From: Kribbella antibiotica
GTDB taxonomy: Bacteria > Actinomycetota > Actinomycetes > Propionibacteriales > Kribbellaceae
Length of the DNA stretch: 52,580 nt
Direction: 5' to 3'
Assembly: GCF_004349055.1 (NCBI RefSeq)
Contig: NZ_SMKX01000047.1
Span: forward strand, 1 to 52,580
Shown here: piece by piece, positions 8,754 to 16,777 of the stretch
How positions within the stretch are numbered: position 1 is the first letter of the stretch
Layout of the letters: every line of letters starts with the position of its first letter
Program-made: the position numbers and the translations under genes
Notes under the pieces: generated by a model
Told to the model about the DNA's origin: nothing
The model's input: the letters and a program-made list of their open reading frames with translations, nothing else
Databases searched by the model: none

Positions 8754-8837
8754 GACAGGACGTATACGTCTACTACCCCGCCACCGGGAGCCACCGCCCC
8801 GAGCCCCCGCGGCCGGATCAGACCTATACGTCCTGTC
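8754..8837. repeat. Long inverted repeat, 18-bp arms, downstream of the secreted-protein trio
   Basis: Left arm GACAGGACGTATACGTCT (8754-8771) and right arm AGACCTATACGTCCTGTC (8820-8837) pair at 17 of 18 positions around a G+C-rich 48-base spacer. It begins 10 bases after the stop of the third secreted gene. It may act as a terminator-like RNA stem or be a small palindromic mobile remnant. There is no U-run, so a classic intrinsic terminator is not certain. Confidence 0.6.
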
Positions 8838-8858
8838 CTTGGGAAGCAGTCGGCAACG

Positions 8859-8938
8859 ACATGAGGTAGTCCCTTCCGATCGCCCCGGGCCCACCATGCC
8901 CGGCGTGGGGAGTCGGTCGCGGGCGGACCACCTCATGT
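8859..8938. repeat. Second imperfect inverted repeat upstream of the Mug-type gene
   Basis: ACATGAGGTAGTCC (8859-8872) pairs with GGACCACCTCATGT (8925-8938) at 13 of 14 positions. Pairing partly continues inward (CCGAT/GTCGG and CCCC/GGGG), giving an ~80-base imperfect hairpin that ends 19 bases before the mug start codon. It could be a structured leader, a terminator or a repeat remnant. Confidence 0.5.
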
Positions 8939-8957
8939 TCTTGGCTACGGTTTCCCC

Positions 8958-9458
8958 ATGCAGCCGCTTCCTGACATCATCGGCCCCGCACTCAGGGTTC
9001 TGTTCTGTGGGATCAATCCCGGGTTGATGTCCGCCGAGACCGGGCATCACTTTGCCCGGCCGGGCAACAGGTTCTGGCCGGCGCTGCACTTGAGCGGCTT
9101 CACGCCTCGGCAGCTGAAACCTGCGGAGCAGAGCGAGTTGCTGAGCTGGCGGTTGGGGATCACCAATGTGGTCGAGCGGCCGTCGGCGAAGGCCGGAGAG
9201 CTGAGCCGGGCCGAGTTGGTAGCGGGCGGTGAGCGGCTCGTCGAGCGGGTGCTCAAGCACCAGCCCGAGTGGCTGGCGGTCGTCGGGGTGACGGCCTACC
9301 GGGATGCATTCGGCGAGCGTCACGCGCAGATGGGGCTTCAGGAGAGACGGATCGGGTCCACTCGGGTCTGGATCCTGCCGAACCCGAGTGGACTCAACGC
9401 GCACTACACCTTGCCGAAGCTCGCTGCGGCGTTCGCCGAGCTTGAGCACGTCAGTTGA
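8958..9458 (+). CDS. mug: G/U mismatch-specific DNA glycosylase (Mug type)
   Basis: 166 residues, the usual length for Mug. The active-site motif GINPG sits near residue 18 (LFCGINPGL) and the second motif is NPSGLNAHY near residue 142, matching the Mug pattern NPSGL. Family members remove uracil or 3,N4-ethenocytosine opposite guanine, opening base-excision repair in the cytosol. No Shine-Dalgarno is evident before the ATG; a TACGGT box about 6 bases upstream could give a leaderless or very short leader. It is monocistronic or followed by the large repeat protein 66 bases downstream. Confidence 0.88.
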   Translation: MQPLPDIIGPALRVLFCGINPGLMSAETGHHFARPGNRFWPALHLSGFTPRQLKPAEQSELLSWRLGITNVVERPSAKAGELSRAELVAGGERLVERVLKHQPEWLAVVGVTAYRDAFGERHAQMGLQERRIGSTRVWILPNPSGLNAHYTLPKLAAAFAELEHVS

Positions 9459-9524
9459 GGGCCGTTTTCAGCGTGGAGATCGCGTCCCTCCCCCATTGGC
9501 TCCGTCATTAGGCAGGATGGCCTT

Positions 9525-12500
9525 ATGCGTGCCAAGGACCTGCTGCGTGCCATCGACAACCTCCCGTACGGCGAACGCCAGCGCCGCGTCATCGCCGACG
9601 CGCGCGCCTTGAGCGCGACCGACCTGCAGTCCTTGCTCGGCGAACTCGCGACCGGTACGCCGTTCGAACGCACCCTCGGCCTGACCGTCGCGGAAGCAAC
9701 CCGCGATGTCGCGTACGTGACGCGCCTCCTCAACGACCCGATCCCGACCGTCCAGTCCCGCGCTCTCGCCGCGGTCGGCAACGGCGTCCCGGTCTCCGAC
9801 GACGACCTCCGCATCCTGTACGACGACGCTCCCGCGACTCTCCGCGGTCAACTCCTGCAGGTGGTCCGCAAGACCGGCCGTACCCTGCTCGCCACCCGCC
9901 TGATCGACGAGCACCGCGAACGCTGGGGCGACCAAGCCGCAGCTTCCCTCCTCATCGCCACCGACGACGAGACGGTCGAACGTCTCCTCCCGGATCTCGC
10001 CTACTGCCTCAGCAGCGGCGAATGGCGACGGCTGGGTGCGAAGCGTCCAAAGCCGGTCTACGACTACGCGCTGCGCACGCTTCCGACCGGCCCGGACCGG
10101 GACGAGTGGTGGCAAGGCCCAGCCTTCGGTATCACCGGCCTGCTCGACCACGATCCGCAGCGAGCCACGAACCTTCTGATCCGCGCTCTTCCCGACGATC
10201 AGTTGCCAACGGCAATCATTGGTGTCCTGGGTCGGCTGATCGACATCGATCCGCTCTTCGTCGAGCTGCTCCTGGAGCCCGAGCGAGCGCCCATCCTCCA
10301 CCGAGTCCTCACTCCGGCCGTCCGCCGCCGGCTCAACCGGTACGCCGACGACGACCTGATCGCCCTCGGCGAACTGATGTGGCCGGACCCCACCAACCTG
10401 CTCGAAGACCTGCCACCAAGCCGCCGCGCAGCCATCTTCACGGGCATCACCAAGTCCGTCGACCTGAGTCAGGTTGTCCTCCCCGTCTGGCTCCTCGACG
10501 TCCTCCCACAACAACTGCGGTTCGAGCAGGCACGCCGCATGCTCACCCTCCGCGCCGTCGCCGACAGCGACAGCCAGCGTCGGGAGACGGCCGGCTTCCT
10601 CCCATACGACGAGGCGTTCGCCCTGCTCGAGCCCGACATCAACCGGCCAGATGCTAACGACCGCGCCGACGTCTACCGCGCGGTGATCTACGCCGCGGGC
10701 AGATCGCGTCAAGCGGCCGCGATCGAGAGTGCGCTCGCGTGGTCGACCCGCGTCCGCAACGACCGCGACTCCGTTCGGCAGAGCGTGGTCCAGGCCATCA
10801 ACGAACTGCCACCTTCGACGCTGACCGACCAGTTGACCGGCTCCCTTCAGACCCTGCTGACCAGTGCTCTGGAAGCCCGCGACACCGGCTGGTCCACTCG
10901 CGACGCGCTTGGCGACATCGCGCTGACCGCGATTACACAAGGGGCCGCACGCAGCCAGCTCGCGCTGCTCGAATGGGGTCTCCAGGCCCACGCCCGCATC
11001 ACCGAGAACCAAGGCACGTTCATGCTCTACGGCGTGATCGACGGCCTGCCCCGCGGCCAAGAGCTGGCCGTGTACGACGTACTCCGCAAGTACATCGACG
11101 ACGCCGTAGCCCGCAATGAATTCCGGCTGCCGTTCGCAGTCGCCCGTGCCTTCGACGACCGCGGCTGGACGATCGAGCATCTGCAGGACGCACTGGAGAA
11201 GGGCGTCTGGTCCAACCAGGAATACACCGTCGGCGAGGCCTGCGAACTCTGGTTGTGGCGACGCGACACCCGCGCCGAACGAGTCGAACAGATCATCAAC
11301 CGCGATCTCGGCATGGCCCAATGGCTGCACGTCTGGGGTGCCGTCACCGAACTGCGAACCGACCTCCTCGACGTCGTCCTCGCCGAACCGCAGCGCATCC
11401 ACCGCTTCGACCGAGACCACCCGAACTGGGAGGTTCCCGACCGAGCCTTCCGTGCCTGGCTTCCCCGCCAGCACGCCCGGTACGCCGAACTGGTGGCGGA
11501 GGCAGCCGGCGACGAGCGCATGCCTGAGTCGGCGCGCGCGGCCGCCGTCGCCACACTCGGCTGCATTCCAGAAGCGGGCCGAGCCGCGCTCGAACCGTTC
11601 CTCCAGCACGACAACGTCTTGCTCCAAGAGGCCGCGCTGAGCGCGCTCGCCTGGACCGACTCCCCACAAGAAGCCTTGCCGACCCTGCTCTCGCACGCCA
11701 ACGACGATCGGGCCCGAGTCGCTCTGTACGCCGCCAGCCGGGCGGCACGGTTCGTCCGGCCGAGCATCTTGCCGGGGCTGCTGCATCCGATCCTCGTCGG
11801 CGACGGCGCGAAGGTGACCGCGCGCAAGGAGGCCGCGCGCCTGCTCGGCTCACTCCGCGCGCCGGGGGCGAGCGCCGTACTGGCTGATGCTTGGGCTGAG
11901 GCACATCGGGATGTCCGAGCCGCGATCACCAGCGCCGCCTCGCTCTACCTGCTGCACGAGCCCGCGAGCTGGGCGTTGCTGCAGGAGGCGGTCCACGACA
12001 GCGAGGCCACCGCGATCGCACTCACGCATCGACCGGCGTACGGGCTGGCCACGAAGTACCGGGCGCGGTACGCCGAACTGGTGGTGGCGGTCACCAACCG
12101 GCCCGAGACCGAGGCTGTGCGCAGCGCCCTGCTCGCGCTGCCGCGGTGGGCACCGTGGAGTCCTTCGGTGGCGCCCGTCTGCGCCGGCTTCATCTCCGAC
12201 CTGAACTCCAAGGTCTGGAGTGAGGCGACCACCTCACTGATCGCAGTCGTCGCCGCCGACCCGAGCCTCGGGCTCGACGAACTGCAGGCGGCCGTCCGGC
12301 TGCTGGTTCGGGCTGAGAACGACCCGGGCCTGCCGAACGCGCTGCCGCACCGCGATCATCCAGCGCGGCAGCGCCTGACCGCGCTTGGTGCGCGACTGAT
12401 CCGGGCCCTGCACGGAAAGCCGGTCGAGGTTCGACAGACGCTCAAGGTCATTGCGGCCGAGCTCGACAGCCCAGAGTTGCTCGACCTCCGGCTCGATCTG

Positions 12501-12848
12501 TTGGTCCAGGGAATCGCCTGGGACCAGCTCGCGACCGAGCTCCCCGATTTGGTCGAGGCGGTCGCCGGGCGGCCGATCGTTGCCTACAACACAGCAACCA
12601 GGCTCGGCAGCCGACTCAACCGGTACGACGTTCAATGGACGCCGGACCAACTTGAGTCGACCGCTCGTGCGCTGGCGCAATCGCCGGAGTTGATGGCCGG
12701 GCTGCTGGCCTGGGCGATCATTGCGGAGGCCGGGCGGCGGTCGGGGTGGGCGCAGGGATGGCGGGAACTGCTGGTTGCCCTGCGCAACCACCCGCAGGCT
12801 GACGTGCGGCAGGCGGCGCTGGAAACGGTGACCGCGAACGAGAGCTGA
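9525..12848 (+). CDS. Very large helical-repeat (HEAT-like) protein of unknown function
   Basis: 1107 residues. The whole chain is Leu/Ala/Arg/Asp-rich and alternates ~15-20-residue helices with short turns, as in HEAT/Armadillo solenoids. Examples are the stretch around LLGSLRAPGASAVLADAW and the C-terminal LLVALRNHPQADVRQAALE, the latter close to a canonical HEAT unit. No signal peptide, membrane span or nucleotide-binding motif was seen. Start ATG 9525 is supported by AGGATGG about 10 bases upstream. Such solenoids are usually protein- or nucleic-acid-binding scaffolds; no partner is suggested by the neighbours, both DNA-repair-like (Mug, LigD polymerase). A long open frame on the opposite strand (9468-11786) is judged a codon-bias shadow. 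Confidence 0.8.
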   Translation: MRAKDLLRAIDNLPYGERQRRVIADARALSATDLQSLLGELATGTPFERTLGLTVAEATRDVAYVTRLLNDPIPTVQSRALAAVGNGVPVSDDDLRILYDDAPATLRGQLLQVVRKTGRTLLATRLIDEHRERWGDQAAASLLIATDDETVERLLPDLAYCLSSGEWRRLGAKRPKPVYDYALRTLPTGPDRDEWWQGPAFGITGLLDHDPQRATNLLIRALPDDQLPTAIIGVLGRLIDIDPLFVELLLEPERAPILHRVLTPAVRRRLNRYADDDLIALGELMWPDPTNLLEDLPPSRRAAIFTGITKSVDLSQVVLPVWLLDVLPQQLRFEQARRMLTLRAVADSDSQRRETAGFLPYDEAFALLEPDINRPDANDRADVYRAVIYAAGRSRQAAAIESALAWSTRVRNDRDSVRQSVVQAINELPPSTLTDQLTGSLQTLLTSALEARDTGWSTRDALGDIALTAITQGAARSQLALLEWGLQAHARITENQGTFMLYGVIDGLPRGQELAVYDVLRKYIDDAVARNEFRLPFAVARAFDDRGWTIEHLQDALEKGVWSNQEYTVGEACELWLWRRDTRAERVEQIINRDLGMAQWLHVWGAVTELRTDLLDVVLAEPQRIHRFDRDHPNWEVPDRAFRAWLPRQHARYAELVAEAAGDERMPESARAAAVATLGCIPEAGRAALEPFLQHDNVLLQEAALSALAWTDSPQEALPTLLSHANDDRARVALYAASRAARFVRPSILPGLLHPILVGDGAKVTARKEAARLLGSLRAPGASAVLADAWAEAHRDVRAAITSAASLYLLHEPASWALLQEAVHDSEATAIALTHRPAYGLATKYRARYAELVVAVTNRPETEAVRSALLALPRWAPWSPSVAPVCAGFISDLNSKVWSEATTSLIAVVAADPSLGLDELQAAVRLLVRAENDPGLPNALPHRDHPARQRLTALGARLIRALHGKPVEVRQTLKVIAAELDSPELLDLRLDLLVQGIAWDQLATELPDLVEAVAGRPIVAYNTATRLGSRLNRYDVQWTPDQLESTARALAQSPELMAGLLAWAIIAEAGRRSGWAQGWRELLVALRNHPQADVRQAALETVTANES

Positions 12849-12850
12849 AG

Positions 12851-13813
12851 TCAGCTGCCCTCGGCCTCGCGTTGGGCTCGCTTGCGTCGTTTACCTTCGT
12901 GCATGGCGACGACGCGCGCGATCGGGATCGCCCGGCCCTCCTCCAGCAGGTCCTCCGGCAACGACTGCGGTTCCGGCAGCTGGCTGGCCCACCGATCGAC
13001 CCCGCTCAGCAGCTCGACCGCGGTCTTCACGGTGAAGTCGCGCGGACTCACCCGGTCGAGGTCGTCCCACCCGACCGGGAACGAAACCGGCGTACCGGGC
13101 CTGATCCGCGGACTGTAGGCGGCAACCAGCGTCGCTCCACCCGCCCTCGTCGAGTCCACGAAGACCTTCCCGTACCGGTCCTCCTTGATGTAGGCCGTCG
13201 TCGCTACCTCGGGGTCGATCCGCTCAGCCCGCGCCGCGATCGCCCGCGTCGCGGCGGCCGCATCGTCGACCGCCACCGTGGCGTCGATCGGCACGATGAC
13301 GTGCACACCCTTGGCGCCGCTCGTCTTGACCGCCCCGTTCAGCCCCGCGTCAGCCAACGCCTGCCGCACCAGGAACGCCCCCTGCACCGCTTTGGCGAAC
13401 GTGTCATCGCCTTCCGGCGGATCGAGATCCAGCACGAGGTGCGTCATCCGATGGTCCAGCATCAACGCCGGGTGATACTCGACCGCCCGCTGATTCGCGA
13501 ACCACAGCAACGTCCGCCGGTCGTCGCACAACGCATACGAGATCTCCCGCTTGGACGCCTCCGCCCAAACCTGCGTTCTCCGCACCCATTCCGGCGTGTA
13601 TTTCGGCAGATTCTTCTGCATGAACGCCGGCTGCCCCGGCCGAATCCGAACCACCGACAACGGCCGCTCCCGCAACCCCGGCAGCATCCACTCCCGCACA
13701 GCGTCGAGGTACTCGACCAGATCCCGCTTGGTCGCCTCCGCCCCATCGAACAACGGCTGATCCAGGTTGGTCAGATCAACGCCGTCCCGCGTCTCATCCA
13801 CCTTGCTCGCCAT
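12851..13813 (-). CDS. ligD: LigD-type DNA polymerase/primase domain protein (non-homologous end joining)
   Basis: 320 residues, covering the archaeo-eukaryotic primase-like polymerase module of LigD without ligase or nuclease modules. Visible marks are LVLDLDPPEGD (metal-binding D-x-D), TSGAKGVHVIVP (the S-G-x-K-G-x-H motif) and KVFVDSTRAGG with the third metal Asp. These enzymes fill or extend broken DNA ends, preferring ribonucleotides, with Ku and a ligase; actinomycetes often keep split copies like this. No ku or ligase gene is in the window. The stop sits 3 bases from the convergent stop of the HEAT-like gene. Confidence 0.9.
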   Translation of the reverse strand: MASKVDETRDGVDLTNLDQPLFDGAEATKRDLVEYLDAVREWMLPGLRERPLSVVRIRPGQPAFMQKNLPKYTPEWVRRTQVWAEASKREISYALCDDRRTLLWFANQRAVEYHPALMLDHRMTHLVLDLDPPEGDDTFAKAVQGAFLVRQALADAGLNGAVKTSGAKGVHVIVPIDATVAVDDAAAATRAIAARAERIDPEVATTAYIKEDRYGKVFVDSTRAGGATLVAAYSPRIRPGTPVSFPVGWDDLDRVSPRDFTVKTAVELLSGVDRWASQLPEPQSLPEDLLEEGRAIPIARVVAMHEGKRRKRAQREAEGS

Positions 13814-13845
13814 CCCCCGACCCTAACCCCGCCACCGGCTCGGAA

Positions 13846-13951
13846 GGTGTACACAAGGACTGTTAGTAGTAGCCGAGCACGGGACAGCCGCCGCTCAGCG
13901 GCCGCTCGTATTTCCCCTGAACATGCACCTCTAACAGTCGGTGTGTACGCC
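13846..13951. repeat. 106-bp imperfect palindromic element
   Basis: Arms of 21 bases (13846-13866 and 13931-13951) pair at 18 of 21 positions; the left begins GGTGTACACAAGG and both contain GACTGTTAG or its complement. The spacer contains the palindrome GCCGCTCAGCGGC. It lies 7 bases past the stop of the PLP-enzyme gene and just upstream of ligD, so it could end the sugar operon's transcript or be a small inserted palindrome. Confidence 0.55.
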
Positions 13952-13957
13952 CTGGCG

Positions 13958-14995
13958 TCACGTGAGGAGCTGGAGAAGGGCATCGAGGACGATCTGGTCC
14001 TCGCCTGGTTGGAGGGTTTGAGGGTTGAGGGCGATCTCGTCGTCGCCGACGCGGTAGATGCCGACGGCGATTCGGGGGGCGCCGTTCCAGAGGGCGTCAA
14101 TCACGCGTTGGCGATCCGGCACGCGGACTACGCAGCGGCCGTGGGGTTGGCCGGCCTCGCTTGGGTAACCCCGGTACGCCGTGACGCCGGGGAGACCCTT
14201 GAGCCCGTCGACCCAAAGTTCGACCGAGCGTTCGTAGCCGGCGATGATGGCGTCCTCGTCCTGGTCAAGCGTCCACTCGACCGCAGCGAGGATGCCGGCG
14301 AGTTCTTCCTTGCCCACCTTCATCCCGCGACCGATCTGCTGATTGGGCGATGCATGCTGGAGGCAACGGTCCACCAACCACCGCCGGCCGAGCACAAGCC
14401 CGGTGGTCTGTGGTCCGCGCAGCCCCTTGCCGCCGCTGACGATCACCGCATCCGCACCAACCTCAGCCGTGAAATGCCACAGCGTCGACACCGGCGGAAT
14501 CTGCGCAGCCGCATCCACAATGACCGGCACGCCGGCCGCTCCCGCGATCTGAACCACGTCCTCGATCGGCAACGCGCCGGCCGCGTAGTGAGCGCCCGCA
14601 AACCAGAGCACGCACGCAGGCCGTCGTACCAGCGCGGCCTCCAACTCGTCCGCGCTAGGGCCGATCTCGACCACCCGGGCCCCGATGAGGCGGGCGGAGT
14701 AGTCGTAGCCGTTGCGCTGGGAGGCAAACATGACCACCTCAGCCTCAACCGGGAACGACTGCGCCGGCTCACCAATACACGACGCAACGACCAACGTGAT
14801 GGCGGCCGCGGCGCCGGCAGTCACGCAGGCGGCTTCGTTGCGAGTGAGCACGGCAAGCCGCTCACCGACCTCTTCGTAGAGTGAAGGCAGATCGACAAAC
14901 CCACCGGCCGCCTCGACCATCGCCGCGATGACCGGCGGCGGCATCAGCGAGCCGCCGAGCACGGTGACCGTCGCGTTCGCGTTGATGATCTTCAT
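13958..14995 (-). CDS. SelA/DgaE-like PLP-dependent enzyme
   Basis: 345 residues. Fold-type I PLP enzyme related to L-seryl-tRNA(Sec) selenium transferase and D-glucosaminate-6-phosphate ammonia-lyase (DgaE). The probable PLP lysine is in VSGGKGLRGPQTTG, with IVDAAAQIPPV supplying the cofactor-ring Asp. No selenocysteine genes are nearby, and it is the last gene of a sugar-import operon, so an amino-sugar or sugar-acid lyase is more likely than a SelA role. The ATG overlaps the stop of the preceding hydrolase-like gene by four bases. The exact substrate is unknown. Confidence 0.8.
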   Translation of the reverse strand: MKIINANATVTVLGGSLMPPPVIAAMVEAAGGFVDLPSLYEEVGERLAVLTRNEAACVTAGAAAAITLVVASCIGEPAQSFPVEAEVVMFASQRNGYDYSARLIGARVVEIGPSADELEAALVRRPACVLWFAGAHYAAGALPIEDVVQIAGAAGVPVIVDAAAQIPPVSTLWHFTAEVGADAVIVSGGKGLRGPQTTGLVLGRRWLVDRCLQHASPNQQIGRGMKVGKEELAGILAAVEWTLDQDEDAIIAGYERSVELWVDGLKGLPGVTAYRGYPSEAGQPHGRCVVRVPDRQRVIDALWNGAPRIAVGIYRVGDDEIALNPQTLQPGEDQIVLDALLQLLT

Positions 14996-15831
14996 CGGAC
15001 GAACTTCGACATCGCCGGTACGCCGAGCTGTCCGGCCAGCCAGGCGTCGTAGAAGTCAGCGTCCGTCCCGTCGAAATGAGTCACCTCGTAGGACTCGCCG
15101 GCCGGCAACGCCTCCATCAGCGGCGCGTACCAATCGACGTCCTCGACACCGATCAGTGTCCGGGCCGCAACGGATCGCGCATGCCGGATGGGGTCGAAGT
15201 ACGAAAGCGTGTGTTCCAGAGCTTCGGCTGCGGAGCCGGTGCGGAGATGGTCGTTGAGTTCCTCGAGTGGGTAGTGACTGGATCTCAACCGCGCCTCCAT
15301 CGCCCGATACAGCACCATGTCCGACACCCGCACTGCGCTCACCGACGGTCGCCGCGCCGCGGTCAGGATCGCCAACTCGTTGCCCACGGCAGCGACCCGA
15401 TCGACCTGGGCCAACCCCGACAAGAACTCGGCCGCCCGTAAACAGTCCGCCACGATTCCCCGGTAGACATAGGTCGCCGGATCGTCGATCCCCAATGTCA
15501 GCAACCCCGGATACGCCGCCTGAAAGGACTGATCCGACAACCGCTGGCCACGGTGCATCAACGTCAGAACGACGTACCGCGAACGGTCGTTGAGGTGCGC
15601 CATGTTGTTGACGCTGCCATAGCGCGGCACCTGCAGCAGCCCTGGGAACGGGCCCTCCCCAGCCGGGATGCTGAGGGAGCCGAAGATCCGGTGTGGACCG
15701 ACGCTGGTGAGGCGGACGGTGAAGCTGGTTGCTTCCGCGGTCGTGCGGGCCGGGACCGGTTCGAGCACCGGCCGCGCCGCAACACCGGCCAGCTCGTCAT
15801 CAACAGCATTCCAATACGAAGCGAAGTCCAC
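14992..15831 (-). CDS. Acetylxylan-esterase-like protein lacking the nucleophile (probable pseudoenzyme)
   Basis: 279 residues, clearly a diverged paralogue of the next gene upstream. Shared segments include the AAYPGLLTLGIDDPATYVYRG region (NPGYPGLLTNNIVDHHTYGYRG-like in the paralogue) and the YPLEELNDHLR region. At the nucleophile elbow the paralogue has GSSQG, but here it reads VGNELA (about residues 149-154), so the catalytic Ser is absent. The Asp (GVEDVD) and a candidate His (VTHFDG) remain. It may bind rather than cleave an acyl-sugar, or act as a partner subunit of the active esterase. Reading frame intact; stop 1 base before the esterase gene stop-to-start junction; overlaps the PLP-enzyme start. 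Confidence 0.75.
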   Translation of the reverse strand: MDFASYWNAVDDELAGVAARPVLEPVPARTTAEATSFTVRLTSVGPHRIFGSLSIPAGEGPFPGLLQVPRYGSVNNMAHLNDRSRYVVLTLMHRGQRLSDQSFQAAYPGLLTLGIDDPATYVYRGIVADCLRAAEFLSGLAQVDRVAAVGNELAILTAARRPSVSAVRVSDMVLYRAMEARLRSSHYPLEELNDHLRTGSAAEALEHTLSYFDPIRHARSVAARTLIGVEDVDWYAPLMEALPAGESYEVTHFDGTDADFYDAWLAGQLGVPAMSKFVR

Positions 15832-15832
15832 G

Positions 15833-16777
15833 TCAGATCACCGGCTTCAAATGGTCAGCCAAGCTGAGATGTTCTGCAAGGAAGGCCTCAACGACCCGCA
15901 TCACCCCAGGCAGCCCGGCATGATGCGCGCAGTGCTCGTACGTCCGCAGCGTCTTCGGACACGTCAGCACCCGATGCAGCGCAAACCCGGTCTCCGGCGG
16001 ACAGACATCATCCTCAAGCCCGAGATAGATGAACGTCGGCGCCTTCACCGCAGGCGCGAAATTCAGCCCGTCGTAGTACGCAACCGTCTCCCGCACCCGA
16101 TCCACATCCTTCGGATGCAGCCGCAGGTACTCGTTGATCTCCTCATACGGATACGACCGCGTCAGGGTCGGCGCATCCATGATCCCGCACAGGTACGGCG
16201 CTCCACACGCGACCGCCTTGATCACGTCCGGCCGCAAAGCCGCCGTACTGATCCCGAGCCCGCCGCCCTGGCTAGACCCCGCCAGCCCAATCCGCGAACC
16301 GTCGACCTCAGGGCGTTCCAGCAGTAGGTCAACTGCGCGCACCACATCGAGGTAAAACCCGCGATACCCGTACGTGTGGTGGTCCACGATGTTGTTCGTC
16401 AGCAGCCCCGGATACCCCGGGTTGAACACCGCGTTCGACCGCAGCTTCCCGCGCGGCGCGACCGCGAGCGCGGCATACCCGAGCTCGGCCCACTCCTTCG
16501 GAATCGTCGGCTCCGAGATATACCCCGGGATCGTCACCAGCCCCGGGTACGGCGCCGTGCCATCCCGCGGAACGGCGTACCAGCCGGCCACCCGCAGCCC
16601 ACCGAAACTCACATACGAAACGTCATAGACAACAACCGTCGAGGTCGACAACGTCGGCATCTCGGTCAGCACCGGATCCAGCCCGTACGACGCGCAGTCG
16701 GCCAACCCCGCCGCCCAGAACTCGTCGAAGTCGGCCGGCCGGTCGACGGTGATCGTCGCGGTCGACGGATCTCTCAC
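15833..16777 (-). CDS. Acetylxylan esterase / cephalosporin-C deacetylase family hydrolase
   Basis: 314 residues, the normal AXE1 length. The nucleophile elbow is GSSQG (Ser about residue 179) in RIGLAGSSQGGGLG, the acid is in YLGLEDDVCPPE, and the His is in CAHHAG. The family removes acetyl groups from xylo-oligosaccharides and other small acetylated sugars. There is no signal peptide, so it works on imported oligosaccharides or monosaccharides in the cytosol, which fits its position after the ABC importer. Its start overlaps the ATPase stop by four bases. Confidence 0.88.
   Translation of the reverse strand: MRDPSTATITVDRPADFDEFWAAGLADCASYGLDPVLTEMPTLSTSTVVVYDVSYVSFGGLRVAGWYAVPRDGTAPYPGLVTIPGYISEPTIPKEWAELGYAALAVAPRGKLRSNAVFNPGYPGLLTNNIVDHHTYGYRGFYLDVVRAVDLLLERPEVDGSRIGLAGSSQGGGLGISTAALRPDVIKAVACGAPYLCGIMDAPTLTRSYPYEEINEYLRLHPKDVDRVRETVAYYDGLNFAPAVKAPTFIYLGLEDDVCPPETGFALHRVLTCPKTLRTYEHCAHHAGLPGVMRVVEAFLAEHLSLADHLKPVI

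Noticed and set aside
9468..11786. 772-codon open frame on the minus strand opposite the HEAT-like gene
   Set aside because: It mirrors the codon bias of the plus-strand gene, which has a ribosome site and sensible helical protein; the minus product is Gly/Val/Gln-rich with no recognisable fold.
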